64,000 nucleotides of DNA from Pseudomonas viridiflava (GCF_900591205.1 NZ_UUPU01000001.1:789858-853857); one strand, 5' to 3'. Positions 49,478 to 59,745 are shown, counted from the first letter of the stretch. Notes: generated by a model from the sequence alone, not told the origin. Numbers and translations are program-made.

Positions 49478-49486
49478 GGACTTTCC

Positions 49487-50536
49487 ATGGATATCAAGAC
49501 TGCCCTGAGCCGTATCGTCGGCCATCTGGACCTGAGCACCGCTGAAATGAGCGATGTGATGCGCGAGATCATGACCGGCCAATGCACCGACGCGCAGATC
49601 GGCGCGTTCATGATGGCGATGCGCATGAAGAGCGAGAGCATCGACGAGATCGTCGGCGCCGTGTCGGTGATGCGCGAGCTGGCGGACAAGGTTGAGCTCA
49701 AGACCCTCGACGGCGTGGTCGATGTGGTGGGCACCGGCGGCGACGGTGCGAATATTTTCAACGTGTCGACGGCTGCATCCTTGGTGGTGGCAGCGGCGGG
49801 TTGCACCGTGGCCAAGCACGGTAACCGTGCGGTGTCCGGCAAGAGCGGCAGTGCCGACCTGCTGGAAGCGGCCGGTATCTACCTGAACCTGACCCCGGTA
49901 CAAGTGGCGCGTTGCATCGACAACGTGGGTATCGGCTTTATGTTTGCCCAATCCCACCATGGTGCGATGAAGCACGCCGCCGGCCCGCGCAAGGACCTCG
50001 GCCTGCGTACCCTGTTCAACATGCTCGGCCCGCTTACGAATCCGGCCGGTGTGAAGCACCAGGTAGTGGGTGTGTTCAGCCAGGCGCTGTGCCGGCCGTT
50101 GGCAGAAGTGTTGCAACGCCTGGGCAGCAAGCATGTACTGGTGGTGCATTCCAAGGACGGCCTGGACGAATTCAGCCTGGCGGCCCCGACTTTTGTGGCG
50201 GAGCTGAAAAATGACCAGGTCACCGAATACTGGGTCGAGCCTGAAGACCTCGGTATGAAGAGCCAGAGCCTGCACGGCCTGGCGGTGGAAAGCCCGGCCG
50301 CTTCACTGGAACTGATTCGCGATGCCCTGGGGCGTCGCAAGACCGAGAACGGTCAAAAAGCTGCGGAAATGATTGTACTGAACGCTGGCGCTGCACTTTA
50401 TGCGGCCGACCATGCCTATAGTCTCAAGGAAGGTGTCGCTTTGGCTCACGACGCGCTGCACACCGGTCTGGCTCGTGAAAAGCTCGAAGAGCTGGGAGCA
50501 TTCACCGCAGTATTCAAGATGGAGAATGAAGGATGA
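49487..50536 (+). CDS. trpD: anthranilate phosphoribosyltransferase TrpD, 349 aa
   Basis: Joins anthranilate to PRPP. Characteristic motifs: [18 protein letters not shown] (PRPP site), [50 protein letters not shown]. Full length; nine bases after trpG with AAGGA upstream; overlaps trpC by 4 bp. Confidence 0.98.
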   Translation: MDIKTALSRIVGHLDLSTAEMSDVMREIMTGQCTDAQIGAFMMAMRMKSESIDEIVGAVSVMRELADKVELKTLDGVVDVVGTGGDGANIFNVSTAASLVVAAAGCTVAKHGNRAVSGKSGSADLLEAAGIYLNLTPVQVARCIDNVGIGFMFAQSHHGAMKHAAGPRKDLGLRTLFNMLGPLTNPAGVKHQVVGVFSQALCRPLAEVLQRLGSKHVLVVHSKDGLDEFSLAAPTFVAELKNDQVTEYWVEPEDLGMKSQSLHGLAVESPAASLELIRDALGRRKTENGQKAAEMIVLNAGAALYAADHAYSLKEGVALAHDALHTGLAREKLEELGAFTAVFKMENEG

Positions 50537-51369
50537 GTGTGCCGACCGTTCTGGAAAAAATCCTGGCCCGCAAGGCCGAAGAAGTCGCCGAGCGCCGTGC
50601 CCGCGTGAGCCTCGCCGAGCTGGAAAGCCAGGCGAAGGCCGCCGATGCACCGCGTGGTTTTGCCAACGCGCTGATCGCTCAGGCCAAACTCAAGCAGCCG
50701 GCGGTCATTGCTGAAATCAAAAAGGCTTCGCCGAGCAAGGGTGTGATTCGCGAGATTTTCATCCCCGAGGACATCGCCAAGAGCTATGAGAAGGGCGGAG
50801 CGACCTGCCTGTCGGTGCTGACCGATATCGACTACTTCCAGGGTGCCGACCTGTTCCTGCAGCAGGCTCGCGCCGCGTGCAAGTTGCCGGTGATCCGCAA
50901 GGATTTCATGGTTGACCCGTACCAGATCGTCGAAGCGCGTGCCTTGGGCGCCGACTGTGTGCTGTTGATCGTCTCCGCACTGGATGACGTGAAGATGGCC
51001 GAACTGGCGGCCGTGGCCAAAAGCGTCGGCCTGGACGTGTTGGTCGAAGTGCACGACGGCGATGAGCTGGAGCGCGCGCTGAAAACCCTCGACACACCGC
51101 TGATGGGGGTTAACAACCGTAACCTGCACACCTTCGAAGTCAGCCTGGAAAACACCCTCGACCTGCTGCCGCGTATTCCGCGTGACCGCCTGGTGATCAC
51201 CGAGAGTGGCATCGTCAACCGTGCGGATGTGGAGCTGATGGAAATCAGCGGGGTGTATTCGTTCCTGGTGGGCGAGACCTTCATGCGCGCCGAGAACCCA
51301 GGGGCTGAGTTGCAGCGCCTGTTCTTCCCGGAGCGTGGCGTGGCGGTCAGCGGGTCGACCCTGGACTGA
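50533..51369 (+). CDS. trpC: indole-3-glycerol phosphate synthase TrpC, 278 aa
   Basis: TIM-barrel enzyme that closes the indole ring. Motifs [47 protein letters not shown] and ITESGI are all present. Monofunctional, without the TrpF fusion of enterobacteria. Last gene of trpEGDC; trpBA and trpF are not in this window. Confidence 0.98.
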   Translation: MSVPTVLEKILARKAEEVAERRARVSLAELESQAKAADAPRGFANALIAQAKLKQPAVIAEIKKASPSKGVIREIFIPEDIAKSYEKGGATCLSVLTDIDYFQGADLFLQQARAACKLPVIRKDFMVDPYQIVEARALGADCVLLIVSALDDVKMAELAAVAKSVGLDVLVEVHDGDELERALKTLDTPLMGVNNRNLHTFEVSLENTLDLLPRIPRDRLVITESGIVNRADVELMEISGVYSFLVGETFMRAENPGAELQRLFFPERGVAVSGSTLD

Positions 51370-51402
51370 ATAAACCGCGGTCAACATTTGGAATACGGTT
51401 TA

Positions 51403-51496
51403 AATGTGGGAGCGGGCTTGCTCGCGAATGCGGTGGATCAGCCAGTACATGTGGTGACTGACACACCCCATTCGCGAGCAAGCCCGCTCCCACATT
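51403..51496. repeat. REPIN palindrome after trpC
   Basis: Arms AATGTGGGAGCGGGCTTGCT and AGCAAGCCCGCTCCCACATT with a spacer of about 54 bp: the GGGAGCGGGCTTGCTCGCGAA subtype. Located between trpC and the lipoate-ligase-like gene, likely the end of the trp transcript. Confidence 0.9.
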
Positions 51497-51530
51497 GGGT
51501 TCTGTGTTTATCCAGATAGGCAGGTATTAG

Positions 51531-52226
51531 ATGACTCAGCCGCTAATGATGACTGTTGAAGCAGGGCTGGCCGCCGAACAAGCCTTACTGGCTGCGGTGT
51601 GTGCAGGTGATCAGGCGTTCGGCCTGCTGTTCTGGCAGCCCAGCGATCAAGCCCTGGTCATGCCGCGTCGTCTGAGCCGCCTACCGGCGTTCGACACCGC
51701 CAGCCAAGTCTCGGCCGACGCCGGTTGGCCGGTGTTGTTGCGCGAAACCGGCGGCGAGCCGGTGCCGCAGTCGAATGCCACGGTCAATATCGCCCTGGTC
51801 TACGCGCCGCCGCGCAGTGAAGGCGATCAGGCGCGCATCGAAACCGGCTACCAGCGCCTGTGCCAGCCAATCTGCGACATGCTGATTGAGTTGGGTGGGG
51901 ATGCCTCCGTCGGTGAAATCGACGGGGCGTTCTGCGACGGTCGTTACAACGTCAATCTCAACGGCCGCAAAATGGTCGGCACGGCCCAGCGCTGGCGCCA
52001 GAGCGGTGGTCGCCCGGTGGGGTTGGTGCACGGTGCGTTGCTGTTGGAAAACGATCGCGAGGAGTTGATCGCGGCGGTCAACCGCTTCAATCAAGCCTGC
52101 GGTCTTGAGCAGCGGGTGCGGGCCGACAGCCATATCGCGCTGCATGAAGCCTTTGCTGCGCCGCACGCGATCAGTCGGCTGGACACCCTGTACCGTCAAC
52201 TGTTGGCCAGCTTCCTGCCAGGTTAA
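51531..52226 (+). CDS. lipoate-protein ligase A family protein, 231 aa
   Basis: BPL/LplA/LipB-fold protein. The substrate loop reads [23 protein letters not shown] (about 68-90), replacing the usual RRxSGGGAVYHDLGN, and the catalytic-lysine motif is [11 protein letters not shown] (K147). Shorter than LplA and lacking its C-terminal accessory domain, so it may be an octanoyl/lipoyl transfer paralogue rather than a true ATP-using ligase. Its stop shares TTAA with the stop of convergent vfr. Confidence 0.85.
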   Translation: MTQPLMMTVEAGLAAEQALLAAVCAGDQAFGLLFWQPSDQALVMPRRLSRLPAFDTASQVSADAGWPVLLRETGGEPVPQSNATVNIALVYAPPRSEGDQARIETGYQRLCQPICDMLIELGGDASVGEIDGAFCDGRYNVNLNGRKMVGTAQRWRQSGGRPVGLVHGALLLENDREELIAAVNRFNQACGLEQRVRADSHIALHEAFAAPHAISRLDTLYRQLLASFLPG

Positions 52227-52867
52227 CGGGTGCCGAAGACCACCATCGTCTTGCCTTTGACGTGCACCAGGTTGCGCTCCTCCAGGTCTTTGAGTACCCG
52301 GCCGACCATCTCTCGCGAACAGCCGACAATGCGCCCGATTTCCTGGCGCGTGACTTTGATCTGCATGCCGTCGGGATGGGTCATTGCGTCGGGCTGTTTG
52401 CACAGCTCCAGCAGGCAGCGGGCTACGCGACCGGTGACGTCAAAGAACGCCAGGTCGCCGACCTTGCGCGTGGTGTCCCGCAGGCGCTGGGCGATCTGGC
52501 CACTCAGGGCATAGAGAATATCGGGGTCGTGCTGGGCCAGTTCGCGAAACTTGGCGTAACTGATCTCGGCCACTTCGCACTCGACCTTGGCGCGTACCCA
52601 GGCGCTGCGTTCCTGCTCCTTGCCGGCTTGCTCAAACAGCCCCAGTTCCCCAAAGAAATCTCCGGTGTTGAGGTAGGCGATGATCATTTCGCGGCCGTCT
52701 TCGTCCTCGATCAGGATAGTGACCGAGCCTTTGATAATGAAGAACAGTGTTTCAGAGCGCTCGCCGGCACAGATGATGTTGTGCTTGGCCGGGTGGCGCC
52801 GGCGCTGGCAGTGCATCAATAGCTTGTCGAGATTCTTGATCTTGGGTATGGGAGTAAGAGCAACCAT
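52223..52867 (-). CDS. vfr: cAMP-responsive transcription regulator Vfr (CRP family), 214 aa
   Basis: CRP homologue. The cAMP-binding beta-roll has [10 protein letters not shown] and the phosphate-binding RSAWVRA; the C-terminal HTH is [25 protein letters not shown]. In P. aeruginosa Vfr controls virulence and quorum genes; in fluorescent pseudomonads its regulon is less defined. Start at [17 protein letters not shown] (52867); the longer frame upstream is non-coding. Divergent from the OsmC-like gene. Confidence 0.97.
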   Translation of the reverse strand: MVALTPIPKIKNLDKLLMHCQRRRHPAKHNIICAGERSETLFFIIKGSVTILIEDEDGREMIIAYLNTGDFFGELGLFEQAGKEQERSAWVRAKVECEVAEISYAKFRELAQHDPDILYALSGQIAQRLRDTTRKVGDLAFFDVTGRVARCLLELCKQPDAMTHPDGMQIKVTRQEIGRIVGCSREMVGRVLKDLEERNLVHVKGKTMVVFGTR

Positions 52868-53113
52868 GGTTGTATCCCGAAAAGGCAGCGCGAAGTGGTT
52901 GGAGTTATTGTGTTCAGAGGTATCGGCATTGATACACGTTGTATAAAGGGTGGCAATACGCCATCGAATTGGCGCCAGCTTACCAGACACATCCTGTCTC
53001 GATTAGCCAATTTGCCGGGGAAACCCTGCTATTGATCGCTTTCATGGGAAACGCTGCCGTGCTCAGACCCTGTGCTAAGCTGGCGACCCTTTTTTAGCAG
53101 TGGAGTCTGGGCG

Positions 53114-53536
53114 ATGAAGGCACGCATCCAATGGGCGGGCGAAGCCATGTTCCTCGGTGAGTCGGGCAGTGGCCATGTGGTGGTCATGGACGGCCCGCCG
53201 GAAGCCGGTGGCCGTAACCTGGGCGTACGCCCGATGGAAATGCTCCTGCTGGGTGTCGGCGGTTGCAGCAATTTTGACGTGGTCAGCATCCTGAAGAAAT
53301 CCCGCCAGGCCGTGGAAAGCTGCGAAGCGTTCCTGGAAGCCGAGCGCGCCACTGAAGATCCCAAGGTGTTCACCAAGATCCATATGCATTTCGTGGTGAA
53401 GGGCCGCGCATTGAAAGAAGCGCAGGTCAAGCGCGCCATCGAGCTGTCGGCCGAGAAGTATTGCTCGGCGTCGATCATGCTGGGCGCGGCCGGTGTGGCC
53501 ATCACCCATGATTACGAAATCATCGAGTTGGGTTGA
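53114..53536 (+). CDS. OsmC/YhfA family protein, 140 aa
   Basis: OsmC-fold protein of the YhfA-like subgroup, with the two conserved cysteines C51 (GVGGCSNFD) and C117 (EKYCSASIML) used in peroxide chemistry in the family. The specific role is unknown. Start at MKARIQWAGEAMFLG (53114) with GGAG upstream. Followed by a strong bidirectional terminator. Confidence 0.93.
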   Translation: MKARIQWAGEAMFLGESGSGHVVVMDGPPEAGGRNLGVRPMEMLLLGVGGCSNFDVVSILKKSRQAVESCEAFLEAERATEDPKVFTKIHMHFVVKGRALKEAQVKRAIELSAEKYCSASIMLGAAGVAITHDYEIIELG

Positions 53537-53551
53537 TCCCGGGATCGGCTG

Positions 53552-53587
53552 ACAAAAAAAGGGCGCTTTGAAAGCGCCCTTTTTTGT
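53552..53587. terminator. bidirectional rho-independent terminator (osmC / coq7)
   Basis: AAAAAAAGGGCGCT and AGCGCCCTTTTTTT flank a 5-base loop: a perfect GC stem with an A-run on the left and a T-run on the right. It ends both the rightward osmC-like transcript and the leftward coq7 transcript. Confidence 0.92.
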
Positions 53588-53606
53588 AGCCGGGATTTGC
53601 TGCAGT

Positions 53607-54254
53607 TCAGATCCGATAGGTGCTTTTGGTCATGACCTTGGCCAAAATGCTCATGCCAAACCGCACCGGCGCCGGGAAGCGGAACCCGCCTGCATCCAAT
53701 GCGCTTTCTGCGTGGTGTTCTTCGTCGATGCGCATCTGCTCCAGAATCGCCCGGGACTTTTCGTCTTCGGCCGGCAGTTGCTCCAGGTGCTCATCCAGGT
53801 GCTTGCACACTTGATGTTCGGTCGCGGCGACAAAACCGAGGCTGACCTTGTCGCTGATCAGGCCGGCAGCAGCGCCGATACCAAACGACAAACCATAAAA
53901 CAGCGGGTTCAGCACGCTAGGGTGGCTGCCCAGTTGGCGGATGCGTTGCTCGCACCAGGCCAGGTGGTCGATTTCTTCCTCGGCCGCGTGCTCCATGGCC
54001 GCACGTACTTGCGGCAGCTTGGCGGTCAGGGCCTGGCCCTGGTACAGCGCCTGGGCACAGACTTCGCCGGTATGGTTGATGCGCATCAGGCCGGCGACGT
54101 GGCGGGTATCGGTCTCGCTCATCTGCGCTTCGGGCTGCACGATGGCGGGCGACGGGCGGTACGGTTGGCCGCTGAAGGGCAGCAGCGTGCGCATGGCCAT
54201 GTCGGCTTGCAGCAACAGACGGTCAATCGGCGAGTAGTGACGTTGGGTAGTCAT
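53607..54254 (-). CDS. coq7: 2-polyprenyl-3-methyl-6-methoxy-1,4-benzoquinone monooxygenase Coq7, 215 aa
   Basis: Di-iron hydroxylase for the late ubiquinone step. Metal-binding helices carry E-(x)n-ExxH signatures: [34 protein letters not shown] and [11 protein letters not shown]. Basic N-terminal extension of about 45 residues is usual in Pseudomonas. Confidence 0.96.
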   Translation of the reverse strand: MTTQRHYSPIDRLLLQADMAMRTLLPFSGQPYRPSPAIVQPEAQMSETDTRHVAGLMRINHTGEVCAQALYQGQALTAKLPQVRAAMEHAAEEEIDHLAWCEQRIRQLGSHPSVLNPLFYGLSFGIGAAAGLISDKVSLGFVAATEHQVCKHLDEHLEQLPAEDEKSRAILEQMRIDEEHHAESALDAGGFRFPAPVRFGMSILAKVMTKSTYRI

Positions 54255-54371
54255 GCTGACCTCCGGGAAGAATCTCGGCGGCCAGTTTACCGCAAGAGAG
54301 GGGCGAGCGTTTGCGCTGAGTCAAGGGCATGGGGTCGCAGCCTTGGGCCGCGACCTTTGCTGTAAGGCGGA

Positions 54372-54710
54372 TCAGCCCGGCGGCCAGTTCATCTGGCGCT
54401 GACCCAACACATGCATGTGGATGTGATAAACGGTCTGCCCGCCTTTCGGGTTACAGTTCATCACCACCCGGAAGCCTTCCTCGCAACCTTGCTCTAAGGC
54501 CAGGCGCTGGGCGGTGAACAGAATATGGCCGGCCAGGGCTTTATCTTCCTCGGTCAGGTCATTGAGGGTAGGGATGTGTTTCTTCGGGATGACCAGGAAG
54601 TGCACAGGCGCCGCCGGGTGGATGTCCTTGAAGGCAAGGACTTGATCATCTTCGTAGATGATATCCGCGTTTATTTCTCCGTTGATGATCTTGGTGAACA
54701 GAGTATCCAC
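54372..54710 (-). CDS. HIT family (HINT-type) nucleotide hydrolase, 112 aa
   Basis: Histidine-triad protein: IINGEINADIIYEDD at the N-terminus and the triad YHIHMHVLG (HxHxH) with the catalytic histidine. Likely a purine nucleoside phosphoramidase of the HinT class. Single-domain and full length. Confidence 0.95.
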   Translation of the reverse strand: MDTLFTKIINGEINADIIYEDDQVLAFKDIHPAAPVHFLVIPKKHIPTLNDLTEEDKALAGHILFTAQRLALEQGCEEGFRVVMNCNPKGGQTVYHIHMHVLGQRQMNWPPG

Positions 54711-54756
54711 AGCTGTTTCTCCATTATTAAAGTGCAGAGAGAGTGTACTCAGCCAG

Positions 54757-55545
54757 TCAGCGTGGGCAATACGCCTTGTTGATGGCCCCGGCGATCTTGC
54801 GGGTCAGCCAGCGTGGGCTTAAACGCGGGCTGAAGGTCAGCCAGCGATTACGGCGGCCGGGAATGATGATGGCTCGGTTCTTTTCCAGTGCGCGCACCGT
54901 GTAAAGCGCCACTTCTTCCGGGCTCATCAGTTTGTCACTGCGTTCAAGCTTGGCGGTGTCCATCTGCGCGGTGCCGAAGAAGGCGGTGCGTGTGGGGCCG
55001 GGGCAAAGCACCGAGACCTTGATGCCACAGGTCTTCAGTTCTTCGCGTAAGCCCTCGGAGAAGTGCAGCACATAGGCTTTGCTGGCGTAATAGCTGCTCA
55101 TCCACGGGCCGGGCTGGAACGCCGCGATCGACGCCACATTGAGAATCTGCCCGCCGCCATGCAGCGCCATGGCATTGCCAAGGGCGTGACACATACGGGT
55201 CAGGGCCAGGATGTTGACTTCGATCAGGTCTTGCTCAGTCATCCAGTCCTGGGCCAGAAAGGGCCCGCTGGTGCCGATGCCGGCGCAGTTCACCAGCAGG
55301 TCGATCTGGCGTTCGCCTTCTTCAAGCTCCAGCAGGAACCCGGACAAACGCAGCGGTTCGCCCAGGTCGCAGGCCCGAAACAGCACCTCGACGCCAAAAC
55401 GCTGGGTCAATTCGATTGCAATGCTTTCCAACTGATCACGCTGGCGGGCCACCAGAATCAAGCTGCGGCCACGCCGGGCCAATGCTTCGGCCAGGGCCAG
55501 GCCGATGCCGCTGGAGGCGCCGGTGATCAGAGCGTAACGGGTCAT
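54757..55545 (-). CDS. short-chain dehydrogenase/reductase, 262 aa
   Basis: Classical SDR with cofactor motif TGASSGIGLALA (residues about 8-19), NCAGIG, catalytic SYYASKAY (Tyr-x-x-x-Lys) and LCPGPTRTAFF. The C-terminal basic tail (RRNRWLTFSPRLSPRWLTRKIAG) suggests membrane association. The substrate is unknown. Start at 55545 supported by GGAGAAAGG; the upstream frame is not conserved. Confidence 0.93.
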   Translation of the reverse strand: MTRYALITGASSGIGLALAEALARRGRSLILVARQRDQLESIAIELTQRFGVEVLFRACDLGEPLRLSGFLLELEEGERQIDLLVNCAGIGTSGPFLAQDWMTEQDLIEVNILALTRMCHALGNAMALHGGGQILNVASIAAFQPGPWMSSYYASKAYVLHFSEGLREELKTCGIKVSVLCPGPTRTAFFGTAQMDTAKLERSDKLMSPEEVALYTVRALEKNRAIIIPGRRNRWLTFSPRLSPRWLTRKIAGAINKAYCPR

Positions 55546-55607
55546 GCCTTTCTCCATCGCAACACCCGCCGCCTGTGATGGAGGCATCACCGGCGGCGGG
55601 CGTTTCT

Positions 55608-56570
55608 TTACTGTTGCGCAGAGTCTACAGGTTCGCCGGCTTCGTCAGCACTTTGTGCGTCGTCTTCCTCGACAGTGGTGGCTTGATCGGCGTCGTCATC
55701 GGAGGTGATGGAGCTGCTTTCGTAGCTGCTGTCCATATTGGCTTCGAGCTGGTTGAGGTAACCATTCATGCCGAGCGTCACCACGATGGCGAGCATCACC
55801 GGAATAAACGCCAGCCACAGGGTAGCCAGCACTTTGACCGCCGTGGAGTTGCGCGGTGGTGGTGCGCCGTACTGGTTGGCGCCGGCATTGCCCGGCAATA
55901 CCAGCAACAGGATCGGGAACACGCTGTTCACCAGCGGCACCAGGTTGAGGAAATACAGCCAGCCGGACCAGCCGAGGTCGTGCAGGCGCTGCACACCGAT
56001 CTGCACGCTGACCCAGACCAGCGCAACAAACAACGCCAGACCCAGCAGTACGCCGATGATGGTGCCCAGCGTCGGCGAGGCGGTGGCGACGGCAAAGCTG
56101 ACGGTGCTGATGATGCCACCGGCAACCAGCATTGCCAGGGTCAATACCAGCGTCCATGCCAGATACCGCAAGCGGCCGATACGTCCGTGGAGGGTAAACA
56201 CCTTGAGGGTGGCGTACTCCGGCAGGTCATCGCCCACGGCGGCGCGTGGTGGCGCGTAAGGCGAGGCGGCCGGGCGCGAGAAGTCAGCGCCGGCGGATTC
56301 CGTCTCGTGGGTTTCGGCGAGGCTGAAGGCTACGGGTTGTTCGGCTTCGATACGTGCATCGACCCCGGCGTTTTTCAGCGCGGTGAGGTACGTTTCGGCA
56401 TCGGGGCGGGACAAGTCGCGCTTCAGGGCGACCGGGCGGCCGGTAAAGAGCTTCTCGATGGCATCGACATCACTCTTGAACAGCTCGGCCAGATTCAGTT
56501 TGGCGGTGGTGCTTTCGACCCCTGGGAGCAGGGCTCCGTCAAACACAATCTTGAAACGGTTGTCGCTCAT
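55608..56570 (-). CDS. DUF805 family membrane protein with N-terminal extension, 320 aa
   Basis: The N-terminal cytosolic part (about 1-110) begins MSDNRFKIVFDGALLPGVES and is shared by other pseudomonad proteins. The DUF805 membrane domain (about 125-265) has four helices and the typical LHGRIGRLRYLAWTL and RLHDLGWSGWLYFLNLVP motifs. The acidic C-terminal tail is rich in Ser, Asp and Glu. Function unknown. Confidence 0.9.
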   Translation of the reverse strand: MSDNRFKIVFDGALLPGVESTTAKLNLAELFKSDVDAIEKLFTGRPVALKRDLSRPDAETYLTALKNAGVDARIEAEQPVAFSLAETHETESAGADFSRPAASPYAPPRAAVGDDLPEYATLKVFTLHGRIGRLRYLAWTLVLTLAMLVAGGIISTVSFAVATASPTLGTIIGVLLGLALFVALVWVSVQIGVQRLHDLGWSGWLYFLNLVPLVNSVFPILLLVLPGNAGANQYGAPPPRNSTAVKVLATLWLAFIPVMLAIVVTLGMNGYLNQLEANMDSSYESSSITSDDDADQATTVEEDDAQSADEAGEPVDSAQQ

Positions 56571-56638
56571 GCAGGCATCCTTGTCACTTATTCAGGAAGG
56601 TTATGCAGGCCCGCTCAATCGGCAGGCCCAGCGTTGGG

Positions 56639-57601
56639 TCAGCGTGGCCAGCGCAAGTGTGCAGCCTGCTCGCGAGCCTTGCGGTATTCGGCATCCAGGC
56701 GTGCAACGAGTTCATCGACGCTGGGCAAATCATTAATCTCACCGACGCCCTGGCCGGCGGACCATACGGTCTTCCATGCCTTGGCTTCGTCGCTCAACGG
56801 CTTGAGCTTGGAACCGAAGTTGACTTCGCCTTTGCCTTGCAGCGCGGCGAGGTCGAAACCGGCGTTTTCCAGGCTCTGGCGCATAAAACTGGCGGGCACA
56901 CCGGAGACAGCAGGAGTGTGCACGATGTCGGCGGCACGCGATGTGAGCAGCATCTCTTTATACGCATCCGGGGCGTGGCTTTCAGTGGTACCGATAAAGC
57001 GCGTGCCGAAGTAAGCCAGGTCTGCGCCCAGCAGTTGGGCGGCGAGTATCTCATGCCCATGGTTGAGGCAGCCGGCCAGCAGCAAGGTTTTGTCGAAAAA
57101 CTGGCGAATCTCGGCGATCAGCGCGAACGGGCTCCAGGTGCCGGCATGCCCGCCAGCGCCTGCAGCCACGGCGATCAGGCCGTCGACCCCGGCTTCGGCG
57201 GCTTTTTCTGCATGGCGCCGGGTGGTGACATCGTGGAACACCAGGCCGCCATAACTGTGTACGGCATCCACCAGCTCCTTGACCGCCCCCAGGCTGGTAA
57301 TGACGATCGGCACTTTATGCTCGACGCAGATCGCCAAGTCGGCTTCCAGGCGTGGGTTGCTGTTGTGCACGATCAGGTTGACGGCATACGGCGCCGGGTT
57401 GTCCAACTGCGCCAGGCCCGCTTCGATCTCTTCCAGCCAAGCCTTGAAGCCGCTGCTTTCGCGCTGGTTGAGCGCCGGGAAGCTCCCGACCACCCCATTG
57501 CGACAACACGCGAGGACCAGTTGCGGGTTGGAAATCAGGAACATCGGCGCAGCCACCACGGGCAGGCGCAGACGTTGTTCGAGCAAAGCGGGCAGCGACA
57601 T
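56639..57601 (-). CDS. nitronate monooxygenase (2-nitropropane dioxygenase family), 320 aa
   Basis: FMN-dependent TIM barrel that oxidises alkyl nitronates. Signatures: LPVVAAPMFLISNPQLVLACCRNGVVGSFPAL (FMN phosphate region, abbreviated), catalytic-His loop GAGGHAGTWSPF, and LGADLAYFGTRFIGTTES. Class I-like. Its neighbours are unrelated in function. Confidence 0.93.
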   Translation of the reverse strand: MSLPALLEQRLRLPVVAAPMFLISNPQLVLACCRNGVVGSFPALNQRESSGFKAWLEEIEAGLAQLDNPAPYAVNLIVHNSNPRLEADLAICVEHKVPIVITSLGAVKELVDAVHSYGGLVFHDVTTRRHAEKAAEAGVDGLIAVAAGAGGHAGTWSPFALIAEIRQFFDKTLLLAGCLNHGHEILAAQLLGADLAYFGTRFIGTTESHAPDAYKEMLLTSRAADIVHTPAVSGVPASFMRQSLENAGFDLAALQGKGEVNFGSKLKPLSDEAKAWKTVWSAGQGVGEINDLPSVDELVARLDAEYRKAREQAAHLRWPR

Positions 57602-57625
57602 TGGAGGAACCCCGAGTAATTGAAA

Positions 57626-58054
57626 TTAGAACGGTTTGACCACGACCAAAATTACGATAGCCAGCAATAACAGAACGGGCACTTCATTGAACCAGCGATA
57701 AAAGACATGGCTGCGGGTGTTTTCGCCACGGGCGAAACGTTTGACCTGCGCGCCGCACATGTGGTGATAGCCGATCAGCAGCACCACCAGGGTCAGCTTG
57801 GCGTGGATCCACGCGCCGGATTGAAAGATGGCGGGGTTGAGGTAGATCAGCCAGCCGCCAAAGATCAGGCTGGCGATCATCGCCGGGCCCATGATGCCGC
57901 GGTAAAGCTTGCGCTCCATGATGCTGAAGCGTTCTTTGCTGACGGTGTCTTCACTCTGTGCGTGGTAGACGAACAGGCGTGGCAGGTAGAACAGCGCGGC
58001 AAACCAGCAGACGATACTGACGATATGGAAGGCTTTGACCCATAGATAGAGCAT
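57626..58054 (-). CDS. hemJ: protoporphyrinogen oxidase HemJ, 142 aa
   Basis: Four-helix membrane protein that oxidises protoporphyrinogen IX in many bacteria lacking HemY/HemG. Family sequence WVKAFHIVSIVCWFAALFYLPRLFVYH carries the heme-binding His; LYRGIMGPAMIASLIFG and WIHAKL follow. Divergent from argC. Confidence 0.93.
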   Translation of the reverse strand: MLYLWVKAFHIVSIVCWFAALFYLPRLFVYHAQSEDTVSKERFSIMERKLYRGIMGPAMIASLIFGGWLIYLNPAIFQSGAWIHAKLTLVVLLIGYHHMCGAQVKRFARGENTRSHVFYRWFNEVPVLLLLAIVILVVVKPF

Positions 58055-58190
58055 TTCTAGTTATTCCCAGGTTCACGGTAACTGAAGATAGTAGTGGCTC
58101 ATGCGCCCGTACGTCACGTTGACGGTTGTCGCAGGACGATACGGCCCCTATTATCGACGGCTTTCCAGTGGGTTCGTTGAGGGCAGGTTT

Positions 58191-59225
58191 ATGGTCAAGG
58201 TCGGTATCGTCGGCGGCACGGGTTACACCGGTGTCGAATTGCTGCGTCTGTTGGCTCAGCATCCGCAAGCTGAGGTGGTGGTGATCACTTCCCGATCCGA
58301 GGCCGGGATGGCCGTGGCCGATATGTACCCGAACCTGCGAGGCCACTACGACGGCCTGGCATTCAGCGTTCCGGACATCAATACCCTGGGCGCCTGTGAT
58401 GTGGTGTTCTTTGCCACCCCGCACGGCGTTGCCCATGCGCTGGCCGGTGAGCTGCTGGCCGCCGGCACCAAGGTGATTGACCTGTCGGCCGACTTCCGTT
58501 TGCAGGATGCCGATGAGTGGGCCAAGTGGTACGGCCAGCCGCACGGCGCCCCGCAACTGTTGGAAGAGGCGGTGTATGGCCTGCCGGAAGTCAATCGTGA
58601 GCAAATCAAACAAGCGCGCCTTATCGCGGTTCCAGGTTGCTACCCAACCGCAACGCAACTGGGTTTCCTGCCATTGCTCGAAGCCGGGCTGGCGGATGCT
58701 TCGCGCCTGATCGCCGATTGCAAATCAGGTGTGAGTGGTGCCGGTCGTGGGGCAGCGGTAGGTTCGCTGTACTCCGAGACATCGGAAAGCATGAAGGCGT
58801 ATGCCGTAAAAGGGCATCGTCACCTGCCGGAAATTCGCCAGGGGTTGCGTCGTGCTGCGGGTAAGGACGTGGGCCTGACCTTCGTGCCGCACCTGACGCC
58901 GATGATTCGTGGCATTCACTCCACGTTGTACGCAACCGTGGTGGACCGCTCGGTCGATCTGCAAGCGCTGTTTGAAAAACGTTACGCCAATGAACCGTTC
59001 GTCGATGTAATGCCTGCCGGCAGCCACCCGGAAACCCGCAGCGTGCGCGGTGCCAACGTGTGCCGTATTGCCGTGCATCGTCCACAGGATGGCGACCTGG
59101 TCGTGGTGCTGTCGGTGATCGACAATCTGGTCAAGGGCGCGTCGGGCCAGGCGGTACAGAACATGAACATCCTGTTCGGCCTGGATGAGAAGCTGGGCTT
59201 GTCCCACGCGGGCATGCTGCCTTAA
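58191..59225 (+). CDS. argC: N-acetyl-gamma-glutamyl-phosphate reductase ArgC, 344 aa
   Basis: Third step of arginine synthesis. NADP-binding [18 protein letters not shown] at the N-terminus, catalytic Cys in [15 protein letters not shown], and HRHLPEI. Start at MVKVGIVGG (58191) with GAGGG upstream; the frame is open 30 codons earlier but is not conserved. Confidence 0.98.
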   Translation: MVKVGIVGGTGYTGVELLRLLAQHPQAEVVVITSRSEAGMAVADMYPNLRGHYDGLAFSVPDINTLGACDVVFFATPHGVAHALAGELLAAGTKVIDLSADFRLQDADEWAKWYGQPHGAPQLLEEAVYGLPEVNREQIKQARLIAVPGCYPTATQLGFLPLLEAGLADASRLIADCKSGVSGAGRGAAVGSLYSETSESMKAYAVKGHRHLPEIRQGLRRAAGKDVGLTFVPHLTPMIRGIHSTLYATVVDRSVDLQALFEKRYANEPFVDVMPAGSHPETRSVRGANVCRIAVHRPQDGDLVVVLSVIDNLVKGASGQAVQNMNILFGLDEKLGLSHAGMLP

Positions 59226-59233
59226 ACGCAGCT

Positions 59234-59296
59234 ATGAGCTTCAAGTTGTCAGCAGCAAGCTTGGAGCTTGCCGGCTTGAAGCTTGCCGCTGCTCCC
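59234..59296. repeat. intergenic inverted-repeat element between argC and erpA
   Basis: GAGCTTCAAG...AGCAGCAAGCTTGGAGCTT on the left faces CTTGAAGCTTGCCGCTGCTC on the right, giving a long imperfect palindrome. It resembles the element at 23261-23363 in the prkA operon and is distinct from the REPIN families. Confidence 0.7.
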
Positions 59297-59379
59297 TTAA
59301 TAGTTGACCGCTTTTCTAGGAGAAGCGGATAATGCCCGCCATTACGCATATGGCGGCGCTACGCCGGGAGATTATCAGC

Positions 59380-59730
59380 ATGAGCGTTGAATCCTTCACC
59401 CCCACGGCTTTGCAATTCACCCACGGTGCTGCGCACAAGGTGAAGAGCCTGGTCGATGAAGAGGGTAATGATCGCTTGAAGCTGCGCGTATTCGTTACGG
59501 GCGGCGGTTGTTCAGGGTTTCAGTACGGTTTTACCTTTGATGAAGATGTGGCCGATGACGACACCATCGTCGAGCGCGAGGGCGTGAGCCTGGTCGTGGA
59601 CCCGATGAGCTTCCAATACCTGGCAGGTGCCGAGGTGGATTACCAGGAAGGTCTGGAGGGGTCGCGTTTCGTGATCAAGAACCCTAACGCCACCACCACC
59701 TGTGGTTGCGGCTCTTCGTTCTCGATCTGA
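59380..59730 (+). CDS. erpA: iron-sulfur cluster insertion protein ErpA, 116 aa
   Basis: A-type Fe-S carrier that delivers clusters to apoproteins such as IspG. The three ligating cysteines are in [11 protein letters not shown] and TTCGCGSSF. The start at [13 protein letters not shown] gives the family length and has GGGAG upstream. An in-frame ATG at 59332 has an even better ribosome site (AGGAG, nine bases before) and would add 16 residues ([16 protein letters not shown]). Confidence 0.94.
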
Positions 59731-59745
59731 TCGGCAGCGAATACA

